From positions 39,417,257 to 39,481,256 of the forward strand of contig NC_083607.1 in NCBI RefSeq assembly GCF_029168945.1: a stretch of DNA of 64,000 nt, written 5' to 3'. The stretch's first letter is position 1. Each line of letters starts with the position of its first letter. Below, piece by piece: positions 48,251 to 58,767 of this stretch. The DNA is from Cannabis sativa (taxonomy: Eukaryota > Streptophyta > Magnoliopsida > Rosales > Cannabaceae). Below the pieces are notes generated by a model that saw only the letters and a list, made by a program, of their open reading frames with translations, searched no databases and had not been told where the DNA came from. Both the position numbers and the translations under genes were made by a program.

Positions 48251-50880
48251 AAAAGTTGCGATTTTTGGGGTTTTTCCCCAAAAATCAAATTTTTTCATGG
48301 GTTTGTTTCCCAAAATTCATTTTTTCCTTTCTTAAATATTTCTAAATTGAAATGTTTCCAATTTTAAATATTTTTAATTTGGAATTTTTCCAATTTTTAA
48401 ATATTTCTATTTTGGAATGTTTCCAATTTTAAATATTTCCTATTATGGTCAGATTTAAAAATTTGTTAACTTCTTTAATATTTATTTATTATTTAATTAT
48501 AAGATTAGATATTTTGATATTTAATATATTTTAAATTAAAAGATAACTTTGTCTTTTTATTTAAAATATTATATTAAAATTATCTTAAATGACAAATTAA
48601 ATAATTAATAAATTTGAAATTAACATAGATATTTTTATAGATATACTTACCATAATGTTTTCAAATTCAAAAATTTGTTATTTTGTTAAATATTTAATTA
48701 TTTATAAATTATAAGTTTAAAAATGATATTTTTTTTATATATATCATTTTTTCCTTATTAGAAATTTATAAATCATATCTTAAATATTTAAATAACATAG
48801 ATATTTTTGTAGAGATTTGAATATTACTTAATTTGAGATATTTTCACATATAATTATGGTAATTATTATTTATTTATTATTTTATTCCTAAAATAATAAT
48901 TATCTAACCAAATCTATTTTAAAGTTGGTTTATTTTATTAAATTATAAGATCTGAAAATGATATTGAAGATTCTTTCCTTTCAAATCATTGATCTTATTA
49001 GATATTTAATTTAATTTGATTCAAATAAACCTAGATATTTTAAAATTAGTTTCCTTTATTTGGTTAGTTTAAGAATAATAATTTAATTATATTAATATCT
49101 TGATTCACATCTGTTACATGGACAATGTTTGTTTATTTATATTATTTATTCAAAACTTTTTAACAAACCTATTATTTATCTGATTTAAATTGCTATGATT
49201 AACTTGTTGACAGATCATGATCCAATGATCTGATTTTAATCATAGTCCAATTGACGATAGATCTTATAAATAATTTGTAACAGGTAAATTTTGTACTTCT
49301 TTCATCTGTGTAAACCTAGTAACATGATAGGGCCCATCCAAATCATTTGACCTGTGTGAACCTATATGTTTGCTTTTGGGCTTAGATGCATATAGGAAGC
49401 CCATTTAAGTTTTTACTAAGAAAATGGACTAGGTTGCTAAAATAAATTTTGACATAAGGAAATTTATTTAGGTCCAATTAGATTTGGGCTTATTCAATGA
49501 ATAACAATTGTTTATTTTAAGGTTAAATTCCTCTCTTTTGGGCCTTGTGTGAGAGTTGGGGGCCATAGAAGTGGGTACGACATACTGGACCCAGCTCCCC
49601 CTCACATGAACTACCCCAATTGTGAAGGCCCATTTGCCTTATTTAAATAATTGTATTAGGTTAATTATATTAGTCTAACCTAATTAAAATTGAATTAGCA
49701 ACATAATTAACTTTTAAAATATATGAAATTTATTTTTCATGTAATATTTTAAAGTTAATTTTAGAAAAACACTTAGTCAATGATATATTCTAGATAGTTA
49801 TTTCTAGTACTAGTTATTATTTCTAATATTAAATAGGAAAATATCATTGATTGTGAAATTAATTGTCTCATAATTAATTTTGGTACAATCTAAGTTTACA
49901 ATATTTTCCTAGTATTAAACTAGAATTAATAATTAAGTTTCCTCTTTACTTAATTATTTATTTCTTGAATTTAATACATTTAATTAAATTGAAAATTTCA
50001 ATATCTAAGTTGATTTTCATCATGATACTTAAATATTGTTATTTTCATGTTATTTAATTAAAGTTGAAAATTATTTTAAGTTTGGAATCTTATTTCAGAA
50101 TAACTTAAGTTTGAATAATTTTCAAAATATATTTTATTTTCTTTTATTAATCATTTCCCAAAATTTCGAAATTGCATCACCTTGATGCAGAAATTTCGAA
50201 TTTTATTTGAAAAATAGATTAAAGTTGAAAATTATTTATTTAATTTTGGACCAACTTAAATCAATGACTTTTTCATTTAATGGTTAATTAAAATAAATGA
50301 ACTAAAATATATTATAATTAGAAATTGGATTAATTAGTCTATGAAAGTCTAGATAGATATTATCTGTTTTGCTTGAAGTATTTTTTTAGTGTATTTAATT
50401 AAATAGAAAATTAATATTTAAGTTGATTTTTTAATCATGATACTTAAATATTTGAAATTTTTCTTAGATATTTAATTAAATAAGGAAATTATATTTTTTG
50501 TTGAAAATTAATTTTGGGCCAACATAAAATTAGAGTAATTTTCCAGGATTTATTTTTATTTTATTTTAAAGCATTTTTCGAAATGCAATATATATTTATA
50601 GAAAATTAAATTTGAGTTGTAAATTAATTTAAATTAATTTTGAAACAACTTAAATTGAATAATTTTCTAAATATTTATGGAAATTATTACTAAGATGGAA
50701 ATAATTCACGTTATTTTCATATCCATCTAAGTATAATTTATAAATATTACATTAAAATTTATATTTAGAATTTTTCATTCTAAATTGGAAATTTTAATTA
50801 AATAAATATATATATTTAAAATAAATTGATTAAAATAAATATTAGAAGAAAATACAACCCTTCATTAAATAATGAGCTTT
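48251..50880 (+). other. AT-rich non-coding leader of element B
   Basis: No gene seen. Contains the conserved three-stem hairpin at 49548-49606 (TGTGAG/CTCACA, GGGG/CCCC, TGGGT/ACCCA). The rest is AT runs shared with the sister copies. Confidence 0.7.
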
Positions 50881-51800
50881 ATTATAAGGATATTAGATCT
50901 CCATTGTTGGTTTTACATAGCTATTGTTTTAGTGAGTAATCCTCCCTAATGGAGGAACGTTCATTAGCAAGTTAGCACCGTTTAATCTCGAAAGATAAGT
51001 AATCTTGTAAGTTTTTTATATAGTTTATGACCACCCTAATGGTGGCGACTGTATAAGACTTGCAAGAATATGAAACAATGGTGGAAGCTCATAAGATAGA
51101 ATAGCCTTGACTCTCGCCTAAACGGGACAACGCAGATTTCAATCTTGATCGAATAAAAGGTTGCTAGAATGTTGATCATTTTAGATGAGCTGACAACTCT
51201 ATTCAATGGATGGTAGCTTTGACTCTCGCCTAAACGGGACACTGATATCATTTTGTTGAAAACCTTGGAAATTATTTAGGATTGTATGTTTTAGTATTTT
51301 CACTTGTCATTCCTACTTGCTATGTGCTTCATAATTTCTGAATTGTGTATGAATTTGTATTGAACCATGTTATTTTCTGTTATTAAATTGTAGTTTAATT
51401 TCGAATCTTCATTGTTGGTCTAACTTGATTTGTTTTTCTAATGAGATAAATCCCTAATGGATTTTCACCATTAGACTAACATAATAGTGTTAGATCTCGA
51501 AAGATAAATATTGTATATGCAACATTTAGTTGTTCATCAATTGATGACACCTTAGACTAGTGTTTTACAATATGAAACAAAAAGATTGTATAAATAAGAT
51601 TACTTTGACTCTCGCTAATCGGAGCATCGTTGGATTCTTATTTAAAACGAAATTATCCTAATTCCTCTTAGCTTATTCATTTCGAATCAGCTTAATGACA
51701 TATCATTGGATGAACGGTCTATAAATCATATAAAGTCTTATTTTCTCTTAAGAAATTACATGACGCATATGATTATATTCCCGGAATTCTATCCCTAAAT
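50880..51800 (+). other. Stem-loop-rich region of element B (copy 3)
   Basis: TCCTCC-CTAAT-GGAGGA at 50940-50956; CCACC-CTAAT-GGTGG at 51031-51045; TCTCG-CCTAAA-CGGGA at 51112-51127 and 51224-51239; AAATCC-CTAAT-GGATTT at 51448-51464; TCATCAATTGATGA at 51534-51547. Segments 50900-51140 and 51405-51640 share the order CATTGTTGG, CCCTAATGG hairpin, TCTCGAAAGATAA, second hairpin, ATATGAAACAA, GACTCTCGC, so they are diverged duplicates. The frame at 51036-51251 (minus) is not supported. Confidence 0.7.
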
Positions 51801-51899
51801 GATATAAATCCTCAATCTTAGATATCTCCTACTTGTATAGGCAAATCATAGAGTTAGATTAGTAGTGGTGGTCCAAGAAAGAATTACTAATTATACAGT

Positions 51900-53950
51900 T
51901 ACACTTTCACAAGTGTTTCATAACCATTTTCAATCAATGGATTTAAACTGTATGAGTTTAGTATTCTGTGACCAGAATCCTCTTGCACTATTCTAAGAAC
52001 TCTTTGATGTAACTAACCTAAGTCATCAAAAGATACAACCACATATTTTATAAATCTATGGCATTTGTATCTTGTTCATAGTGGTTTTGACAAGATCATT
52101 CTCTGCAAAGAGTTAATATGCCTATATCCACTGAAAGTAATTTCATCTCATTCGCAGATGGATGTACATTCAGGGGTGGATATGAGTTTTCGTTGTATTC
52201 TTAAAACGATCACTCTAGATTTTACCTTATGCAAAAGAAATTTGAAATGCTTGAAAAATTTCATGAATTTCTAGCAATGGTGAAGGTAAGTGGTTAAAGA
52301 TCTTGCGAACTGATAGGGGTGGAGAAAAAGTTAGTAGATATGCAGTTCAAAGATCGTTAATTTGATTTTGAATTATATCCAAACTTACCTCCCCAGAAAC
52401 TCAAGTTGCATATTGATGATTAGTTACTAGTCGTTGCCTAAATCCTTCTATGGTAATAAAATTTCAGAATGATGCAATGGTTGTATACTTAATGTAAATC
52501 ATTACTAGATTCATGGATGACCTAATCGAAATCTTAAGAAAAGCTAGAACTGCTAACCTTGGTTTGCATGTTTGTTAGCTATTCTAAGTGATTAGGGGTG
52601 GAGCATCCCATAGTCATTAGATAAGAAAGTGTTTGTTTAAACAAATACCAACTTTTCTAAGAAAATGACTAAATCTGAAAATAAAGTAGCAAATAAAGGA
52701 GATATTTTTTCTTGATTCCATAAGTGTTCTATCATCTTATTCGTTACAAGATGATCTCACTGCCTCTGTAGTCTTAACACAACTGAAGAGGTCTATACCA
52801 TTTAGTTTTCTTAGACATAGTTCACGGTACCTTGTTGTAGTGGGAGAGTTTCTAGGAACTCACCTTCTCATAACTTGGAAGATACTAGTGATTAAAATCC
52901 ATTGTGAGTTTAAACAAGTAATGGATTGTCAAGATAAGAAACTAAGAAGAAAGCCCATAGAACTATGGTTTGATCCATTCACATGGAGTAACCTAAAGTT
53001 TTCTATTACAAGGACATGAAAGGAAATTTTCGTTAATGAGTCTATTCAATGGACTTAACAAAACTTCCTGTTCCTAGTATTATAGGTATGAGTTTATCTA
53101 AACCTATGGCTTGTGGTATACCTGGTAATTACTTACTTTAATGCAAGCATGAGATGCTGATGCATTTTCTTTCCAATGGAAATCTATAGAAGCTTCACAA
53201 CTTCTTAGACATAGATTTTATTTATCTAAGGAAAAGTCTCAACTATTCCAGAGAAGATAAAGCCATGAAAGAATTTCTTAAATCAACAGTGAGAGGTCTC
53301 AGATATGCTTTAGTATGCCTTAGACCAGACACCTACTGTTGAGTGGGAGTAATGAATAGGTATCAGATTAATCCAGGAGAAGAACATTGGAAGACAATCA
53401 AGTAAATTTTAAGATTAAGAAGAGGAACTATATGTTAGTCAATAAGGGTGGTTTTGAAACTCTTAGACTACACCACATCAGATTTCGAGACTTGCCTGTG
53501 TGCTAGAAAGTCAGCTGATGAGATGGTGATTACTTTGGGGGTGGAGTAGCGATTTTTTGGAGAAGTGTAAAAACCTATCTGAAATCTCTTGGTCTACCAG
53601 AGAGAGACTGAATGTTAAAAGTTGCAGGAAAGATACTTATTCAGTCTAAGGAAAGTTCTATACTTTTGTGGCACCGTTCCAACTTGCCTTAACTACTGGG
53701 GTTACTTTCTGAATAACCAAAGAGTAGTTGCCGAAAAGTATAGAATCCAGTATCCCAAGAAAGTAGACATATAGAGAGGAATTTCACATTATCAAGGATT
53801 TTGTGATTAAGGAAGAGTAATGGTGGAGAAGAGGTTGTGTTTAATTCAACCTGTCAAATCTTATTACGAGGAGTTTACTACTATTACACTTGATTGGTAT
53901 ATCAAGGTGTTAATGATTATTTGAAATGCACTTTTTGTTTTATATTAGTG
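51900..53950 (+). pseudogene. Fossil copia pol in element B
   Basis: Integrase traces NDHSRFYLMQKK and EMLEKFHEFLAMV (about 52200-52283) precede KILRTDRGGE (52297-52326). RYQINPGEEHW is at 53358-53390; RNase H traces follow near 53540-53800, including the HIER-type motif around 53766. Dense stops and shifts. The integrase is the best preserved of the three copies. The frame at 52065-52274 is one fragment of it read in a partly wrong frame. Confidence 0.75.
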
Positions 53951-53962
53951 CAAGTGGGAGTT
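53950..53962 (+). other. Polypurine tract of element B
   Basis: GCAAGTGGGAGTT immediately before the 3' LTR, as in element A. Confidence 0.7.
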
Positions 53963-55877
53963 TGTTGGGTTTTATGCCCTAAATAAAACTCATTTCATAT
54001 AATCAGATTTACTTATTAATAAAGATCAGAAATAACATTTTATGTTGCATGGTTCACATGATTTATTTCATGATTATATGTATATAATGTATGAATTCCT
54101 TTTAAGTCCAGAACATATGAGTTTGTTAAAGATTATAGTGTTGTCAAGACAAAGGAATATAATCTTTATTATATGTTCAAAAGTTTATTCCCCGATTTGT
54201 CGAACACCGGATTTAGACTGACATGGTATAATCAGCGATAGGTATTCTTACACCTTGGAAAAGTGTTATGTCCTTTCCAGGACATTGGCAAAGTTTACCA
54301 GTATCGGATGTATGGAGTATACATCGGAAGGGACCGATATTGAACTTTGATTAGATATGTTAAAATTTACCGTAATATCTATTCAATTCAATATCACCTG
54401 TTGATCCTAGATCACATGATCGAAATCCTGATATGGTTAGGCTCAATTTCAAGAGTGTTACTCGTGTTCTTTGATTTGTTAGTTAAGCCTAGTTTTGTAT
54501 CAGGGTGATACGTACATTTTGGGAACACGGTAATGCAATTGAGTGGGAGCGCTAACATAAATATGGAATCTATAGCTTCTATTTGGCAAATAGAAGTAAA
54601 GGATGATTTCCTTCGAGCTTAACCAAACGAAGATAAATGGTGGAGATCTCATTTCACTTAGGTGAAATATCATTTATACAGGGTTAAGTGTTTTAAGGAT
54701 AAAATACATTGTAGGGTGTGACGGTAATTTAATCCCCGTACGGTAAATCATCTATATAGAGGATCATTGATCACATTAGGGTTATAACAATGGATAACTA
54801 ATGACGTGTCTATATCGTGGAACATATAGAGCGTTTCTATATGACTGAGAGTGCAATTCCAAGTTCTAAGTGTGGATTCAATGAGGAATTAATAAGTTAG
54901 GGAATTTACTTGGTAAATTCGGTTCGACTTATTGGAAGCTCGGTTATATAGACCCATGGTCCCCATACTAGTTGAGACCATACTGCTTGTAAGACTCAAT
55001 TAATTGATTTTAATTAATCAATTATAATTCTAAAAGTTAGACTATGTCTACTTTATGAATTCTCACAGTTTAAGGATGAAATCGTAAAGAAAAGGGTTTC
55101 TAGGTTTAATTATTAATTAAGAGACTTTGTATGTGTAATTAATATTTATTTTAAATGACAGTATTATTTAATAATCTATTTTAGTTATTAAATAATTAGT
55201 TTTGGCATTTAAATGATTAGAATTGGAAAAATGGTATTTTTGGAGAAATTGAAATAAAATTGAGGAAACTGCAAAATCCAAGTGAGGCCCATATCACCCT
55301 ACGGCCGGCACCTCTTTGTGTGTTTCCCAATTATTATTTTCAATTTTAATTACCATGTAATTTCTAATCAAAGCCTACCAAAAATAGGAAAGTGGTTGAT
55401 CACACTAAATAAGGTAGTTAATTGATTACACAGTAAAAGAGGAAACTGTTTTATTTGGAAAGTTGTGCTCTCCCTTCTCCCTATATAAAGCAACCTTTGT
55501 GTCTCTTCTCTTGCATGCATGAAGCCATAAGCCACGAAATTCAAGAGAGAAAAAGAGAGAAAAATTCGAAATCCTTGTGAGATGAGTAGTGCCCACACAC
55601 ATCAAGTGGTATCTCAATCATAGTATGTAAGACTATGGAAAATCTGCATCAAAGAAGGAGAAAAGAAGATCCAGGTTCAGATCTTGGTGATGCTCTGCTA
55701 CAGAAAGGAATCAAGGGCTAGAGATCTGAACGGAAGGAGTCATATTATTTCGCTGCACCCACTGTAAGGTTTTCTAAATTTATATGTGTTTATTTTCATT
55801 GTTTTAGAATTCATATTAGGTTGTTAATCCAACATACTTGTTAGCAAATCTAGATCCTGGTAAAATAATTTCCAACA
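53963..55877 (+). mobile_element. 3' LTR of Angela-like element B
   Basis: 1915 bp, nearly identical to the 5' LTR; TATA box at 55482-55489. Confidence 0.93.
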
Positions 55878-56145
55878 GAAGATTGTGTAGAATCCAATCA
55901 AGAAGGAGAATCAACATCAAAGGAAGGAGAGAAAGAGATCCAGGTTCAGATCTTGATTATGTTCTGCTACAGAAAGGAATCAAGGGCTAGAGATCTGAAC
56001 GGAAGGAGTCATTATATTCCGCTGCACCCAATGTAAGGTTTCCTAAACTTTATATGTGTTTATTTCATTGTTTTAGAATTCATATTAGGATGTTAATGAA
56101 ACATACATGGTAGTAAATCTAGATCCTGGTAAAATATTTCCAACA
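55878..56145 (+). mobile_element. Host Angela-like solo LTR, last segment
   Basis: Continues 45862 and ends CCAACA at 56145; followed by ACAAT, matching 34288-34292. Confidence 0.9.
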
Positions 56146-57014
56146 ACAATGAGGACTACTCTACTTCTCTTGAGAGAGAGCTTTCTTGGAATTTCAGCAG
56201 AGTGACTGTAAGTAAAAAAAATTCTCTCTCTACCTGAAGAAAGATAGGACTATTTATAGGCACACATGGGGTAAAGGGCATACCCTTTACCCACCTAGGG
56301 TTTCGTACCCCATACGCTACTAAGGTTAGTACTGTGAGATGACGATCTGACAATTGGCTGGTAAGAACCTTCTTCATTATGTGGTGTACAACAGCTTGTG
56401 AGGGCTTTTGTACGAACCTGGACACGCATTGCGCAAAGGTCTTTCCTTACAAAATACTCCCTAACCAAGTCGTTGGGCAAAAAGCATATTTGAGGGTGCA
56501 TACGCTCACTATCATGACCTGACACGGGGGACAAAATCTGATCCTTTGTTAGAAAAAGGTGTAATCGTCTATGGAGTGATATTTGCAAGATGCTGACGTG
56601 GCCAATGTCTCTAAGACCCTCAACGCCTTCTGGGTTCTTTACTAAGGGAAGTTACTTCCGAAGGCCATCGCCTCTCGTTGCCTTCCAGGTCCGTAAAATC
56701 GTTCCTTTTCTTGGTTACCTCAAATAATTCTTGTTGTGGCTGTATCCTTCCCTCTGATCATGGCTAATGAAAACTTGGATAACAGGCCCCATGCGTATTA
56801 AAGAGTTGTCACTTCATTATTTTGCCACCAGTTGAGTTTCCCAGCAACAAACGCACTTAACATAGGCACGTATGACTCACGGGTTTGTGAAATATTTGAC
56901 ACGCATGTACCATTAAATAGTTCACGAAGGCCCTTAGACTTTTCAACTGCCAAGTGTCAAAGAGATACTTCCGCATCTCCAGAGTTCATCCACGTATCCT
57001 AGAGCATGTCCTAA

Positions 57015-57075
57015 CAATTCAAAGGGAGGTTGCAAACTTCCACCACTCAAGAGTCCTGAAAGCTTGGGGGCTAAA
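57015..57075 (+). other. Polypurine-like remnant before a plus-strand gypsy LTR
   Basis: Short stretch ending AAAGCTTGGGGGCTAAA, the kind of purine tract found upstream of Tat-like 3' LTRs. Suggests that about 60 bp of the element body is retained. Confidence 0.45.
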
Positions 57076-57977
57076 TTTTATCCGCATTTCGAGATGAAGG
57101 ACACGTGGTGAACAATAGAAGGGAGTCTCCAGAATAATGCTGATTAAGTATCCTTAATCACGGAAGGTCATGGAGAGTTCGTAGAGAGTCGCCACAAAGA
57201 AAATGACCATTCGGGACCCAGAAGCTTTACCATTGCTTAGGGATCCAGAAAAGAGAAACTTACCTATAAGTGCAGACAGATGCCAAAGAGCCATGCTAAG
57301 AGTCTAAGACAGATACCCTCTGCGGACGGAGAACCAGAAGCCACTCACGAGGTAAAAGTCAGATGACTTTATGACAATTATTCTTTTCTAATACATGATC
57401 AAATCTTGTCCCCTGTGTCAGACCATGGTAGTGCGCACAACACCATCTAAATACTCTTCTTTGTCTGACGGTGCCTCCAGGTATTTTTTCCACCCAATGC
57501 AGGCCTTTCCCCAACACATGCCCTGCACCAACAATGGTCCTCACTGTATGGATGACTCACCACACGAGAAAGAACCATCTCGGGGGTCCAATAGTCAATT
57601 ATTTAATGTATTTTACCCTAATAGTGGGCCTTTTTTGTAGAAACCCTGGACGGGTCATGGGTATGCCCATGCACGTACTTTAGCCTATAAATACCCTTTT
57701 ATTCCCACACAAAAGGGGGATGATAAATGTAATAGTCGAAGCTCTGCCAAAATCTCTCTAAGCTTTCTTCTTCAAGAGAGAGACCAATAGTACATAGGGT
57801 TTTCCACTGTAAACACCACTGTAATCCATCATATAAGTCTTCTAAGGCCAATATACTGATTCGTGGACTAGGGTTCATTAATGCTCGAACCACGTAAAAA
57901 TTCTTGTCTATTTTCTTTATTGGTTCATTAATTTTTTAAGCTCTAATTAAATTTGTTTATAAAAATCTCAGTAAACA
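57076..57977 (+). mobile_element. Tat-like gypsy LTR, plus strand
   Basis: About 902 bp. It starts TTTTATCCGCATTTCG; the related LTR at 63358 starts TGTTATCCGTATTT, and both continue to GACACGTGG. It ends CTCAGTAAACA. A TATA-like CTATAAATACCC lies near 57685. Similar end to the minus-strand LTR at 34117. No element body follows, so this is a 3' LTR or solo LTR. Frames at 57359-57893 lie within LTR. Confidence 0.65.
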
Positions 57978-58767
57978 ATGCCTAATAAAACCATAATGAG
58001 CACAATCATACCGAAAATAAATTGTAATTTATTTCTGTATTAACCACATTGTATGGTGTAATGATTGAGATGTCTTTGTTGGCATCCTTCATCCTCTTTG
58101 CTTTGCTTGAGTCAAGGGTTTAAATCGCACTATAGCCCCTCTTGGCAGAAATTATACTTGAGCATTTGAAAAGTTAGCTTGTTGTAGCAAGGATTAAAAC
58201 CTTTAAGTGACGTTTGGTTGGAGGTAATGAAATGGAATAGAATTGAATGGAAATAATTTTCATTCCATTCCTTTGTTTGGTTGCATATAATAGTATTGGA
58301 ATGTCATTTCAATGGAATGACATTTTCACTATTTTAGTGGAATGGCTATTCTATTTTGAAATGGAAGGAAAGATCATTCTAATGCATGATAAGAAAAAAT
58401 TTAATAATTTCTTTTATCAATTTTTTTAAACATTTTAAATTTTATTCCATTCCTATTTTTATTTTCATTCACATTCTTATTTTTATATTTTCATTCCTCC
58501 CAAGGCTTTAAGATGCATTATTACGAGTCTCTTAATAAAGAAAACAACACGTAAAGAAAACCAAGAAGGTATATTTTACACGTGTGCGATGGATAGCGCC
58601 AAAAGCTAACGAAAGATGTTTCAATCGTTGCAAAACTCTAATGTTTAATTTTCTTATCTCATCATCTCCTCCAACAACACTAAGGAAATACTACTATTTC
58701 CGTAGCCATCTCCAAAACTTGATTAAATACGTACTTGTTTATCCAGTTTTCTCAGCCAATTTCAACA
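57978..58767 (+). promoter_or_regulatory. Upstream region of the chaperonin gene
   Basis: Intergenic. Between about 58214 and 58520 there is a GGAAT/ATTCC-rich repeat-like stretch with inverted halves (AATGGAATAG and CATTCCATTCC), probably a small degenerate repeat. A G-box, ACACGTGT, lies at 58578-58585, about 185 bp before the start codon. No further gene is seen; the frame at 58247-58429 is chance. Confidence 0.45.
58578..58585. promoter_or_regulatory. G-box-like ACACGTGT
   Basis: A palindromic CACGTG core 183 bp upstream of the CPN60B4 start codon. G-boxes are common in light-regulated nuclear genes for plastid proteins; function here is inferred. Confidence 0.3.

Larger units (their letters stand above)
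45863..55877 (+). mobile_element. Complete Angela/BARE-like copia element B (10015 bp)
   Basis: 5' LTR 45863-47778, internal 47779-53962, 3' LTR 53963-55877, flanked by GAAGA at 45858-45862 and 55878-55882. The LTRs differ by roughly 20-30 positions by eye (about 1.3%), pointing to a fairly recent insertion. No intact ORF; the pol fossil, stem-loop region and AT-rich leader match the other copies. It alone has a GC-rich island near 48055-48250. Confidence 0.93.
34293..56145 (+). mobile_element. Angela-like solo LTR hosting two full elements
   Basis: Segments 34293-34570, 44569-45862 and 55878-56145 assemble into one LTR of about 1.84 kb, TGTTGGG to CCAACA, flanked by ACAAT at 34288-34292 and 56146-56150. 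Two complete elements of the same family were later inserted in it. Relative to its sisters it lacks about 40 bp near 44654. The TATA box is mutated to CTATAAGTAG (about 45685). Confidence 0.9.
34117..57014 (-). mobile_element. Tat-like gypsy 5' LTR (minus), split by nested Angela-like elements
   Basis: Segments 34117-34292 and 56151-57014 form one LTR of about 1040 bp, read right to left from TGTTAGGACATGC (57014) to AACTCGATAAACA (34117). A TATA-like CTATTTATAG lies near 56250, reversed. The end near 34117 resembles the end of the plus-strand LTR at 57977, with shared GAACCACGTAAAAAT. The right edge at 57014 is the nearest TG/CA boundary and is less certain. Frames at 56156-56588 are within LTR. 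Confidence 0.6.

Noticed and set aside
48043..48345. A 100-codon frame across the GC-rich island, considered as a captured gene.
   Set aside because: No domain or family resemblance. GC-rich DNA has few stops by chance, and its 3' end runs into AT-rich leader sequence.
58735..58767. An upstream in-frame extension of the chaperonin start.
   Set aside because: It begins with TTG, not ATG. The ATG at 58768 gives a normal plastid-type N-terminus.
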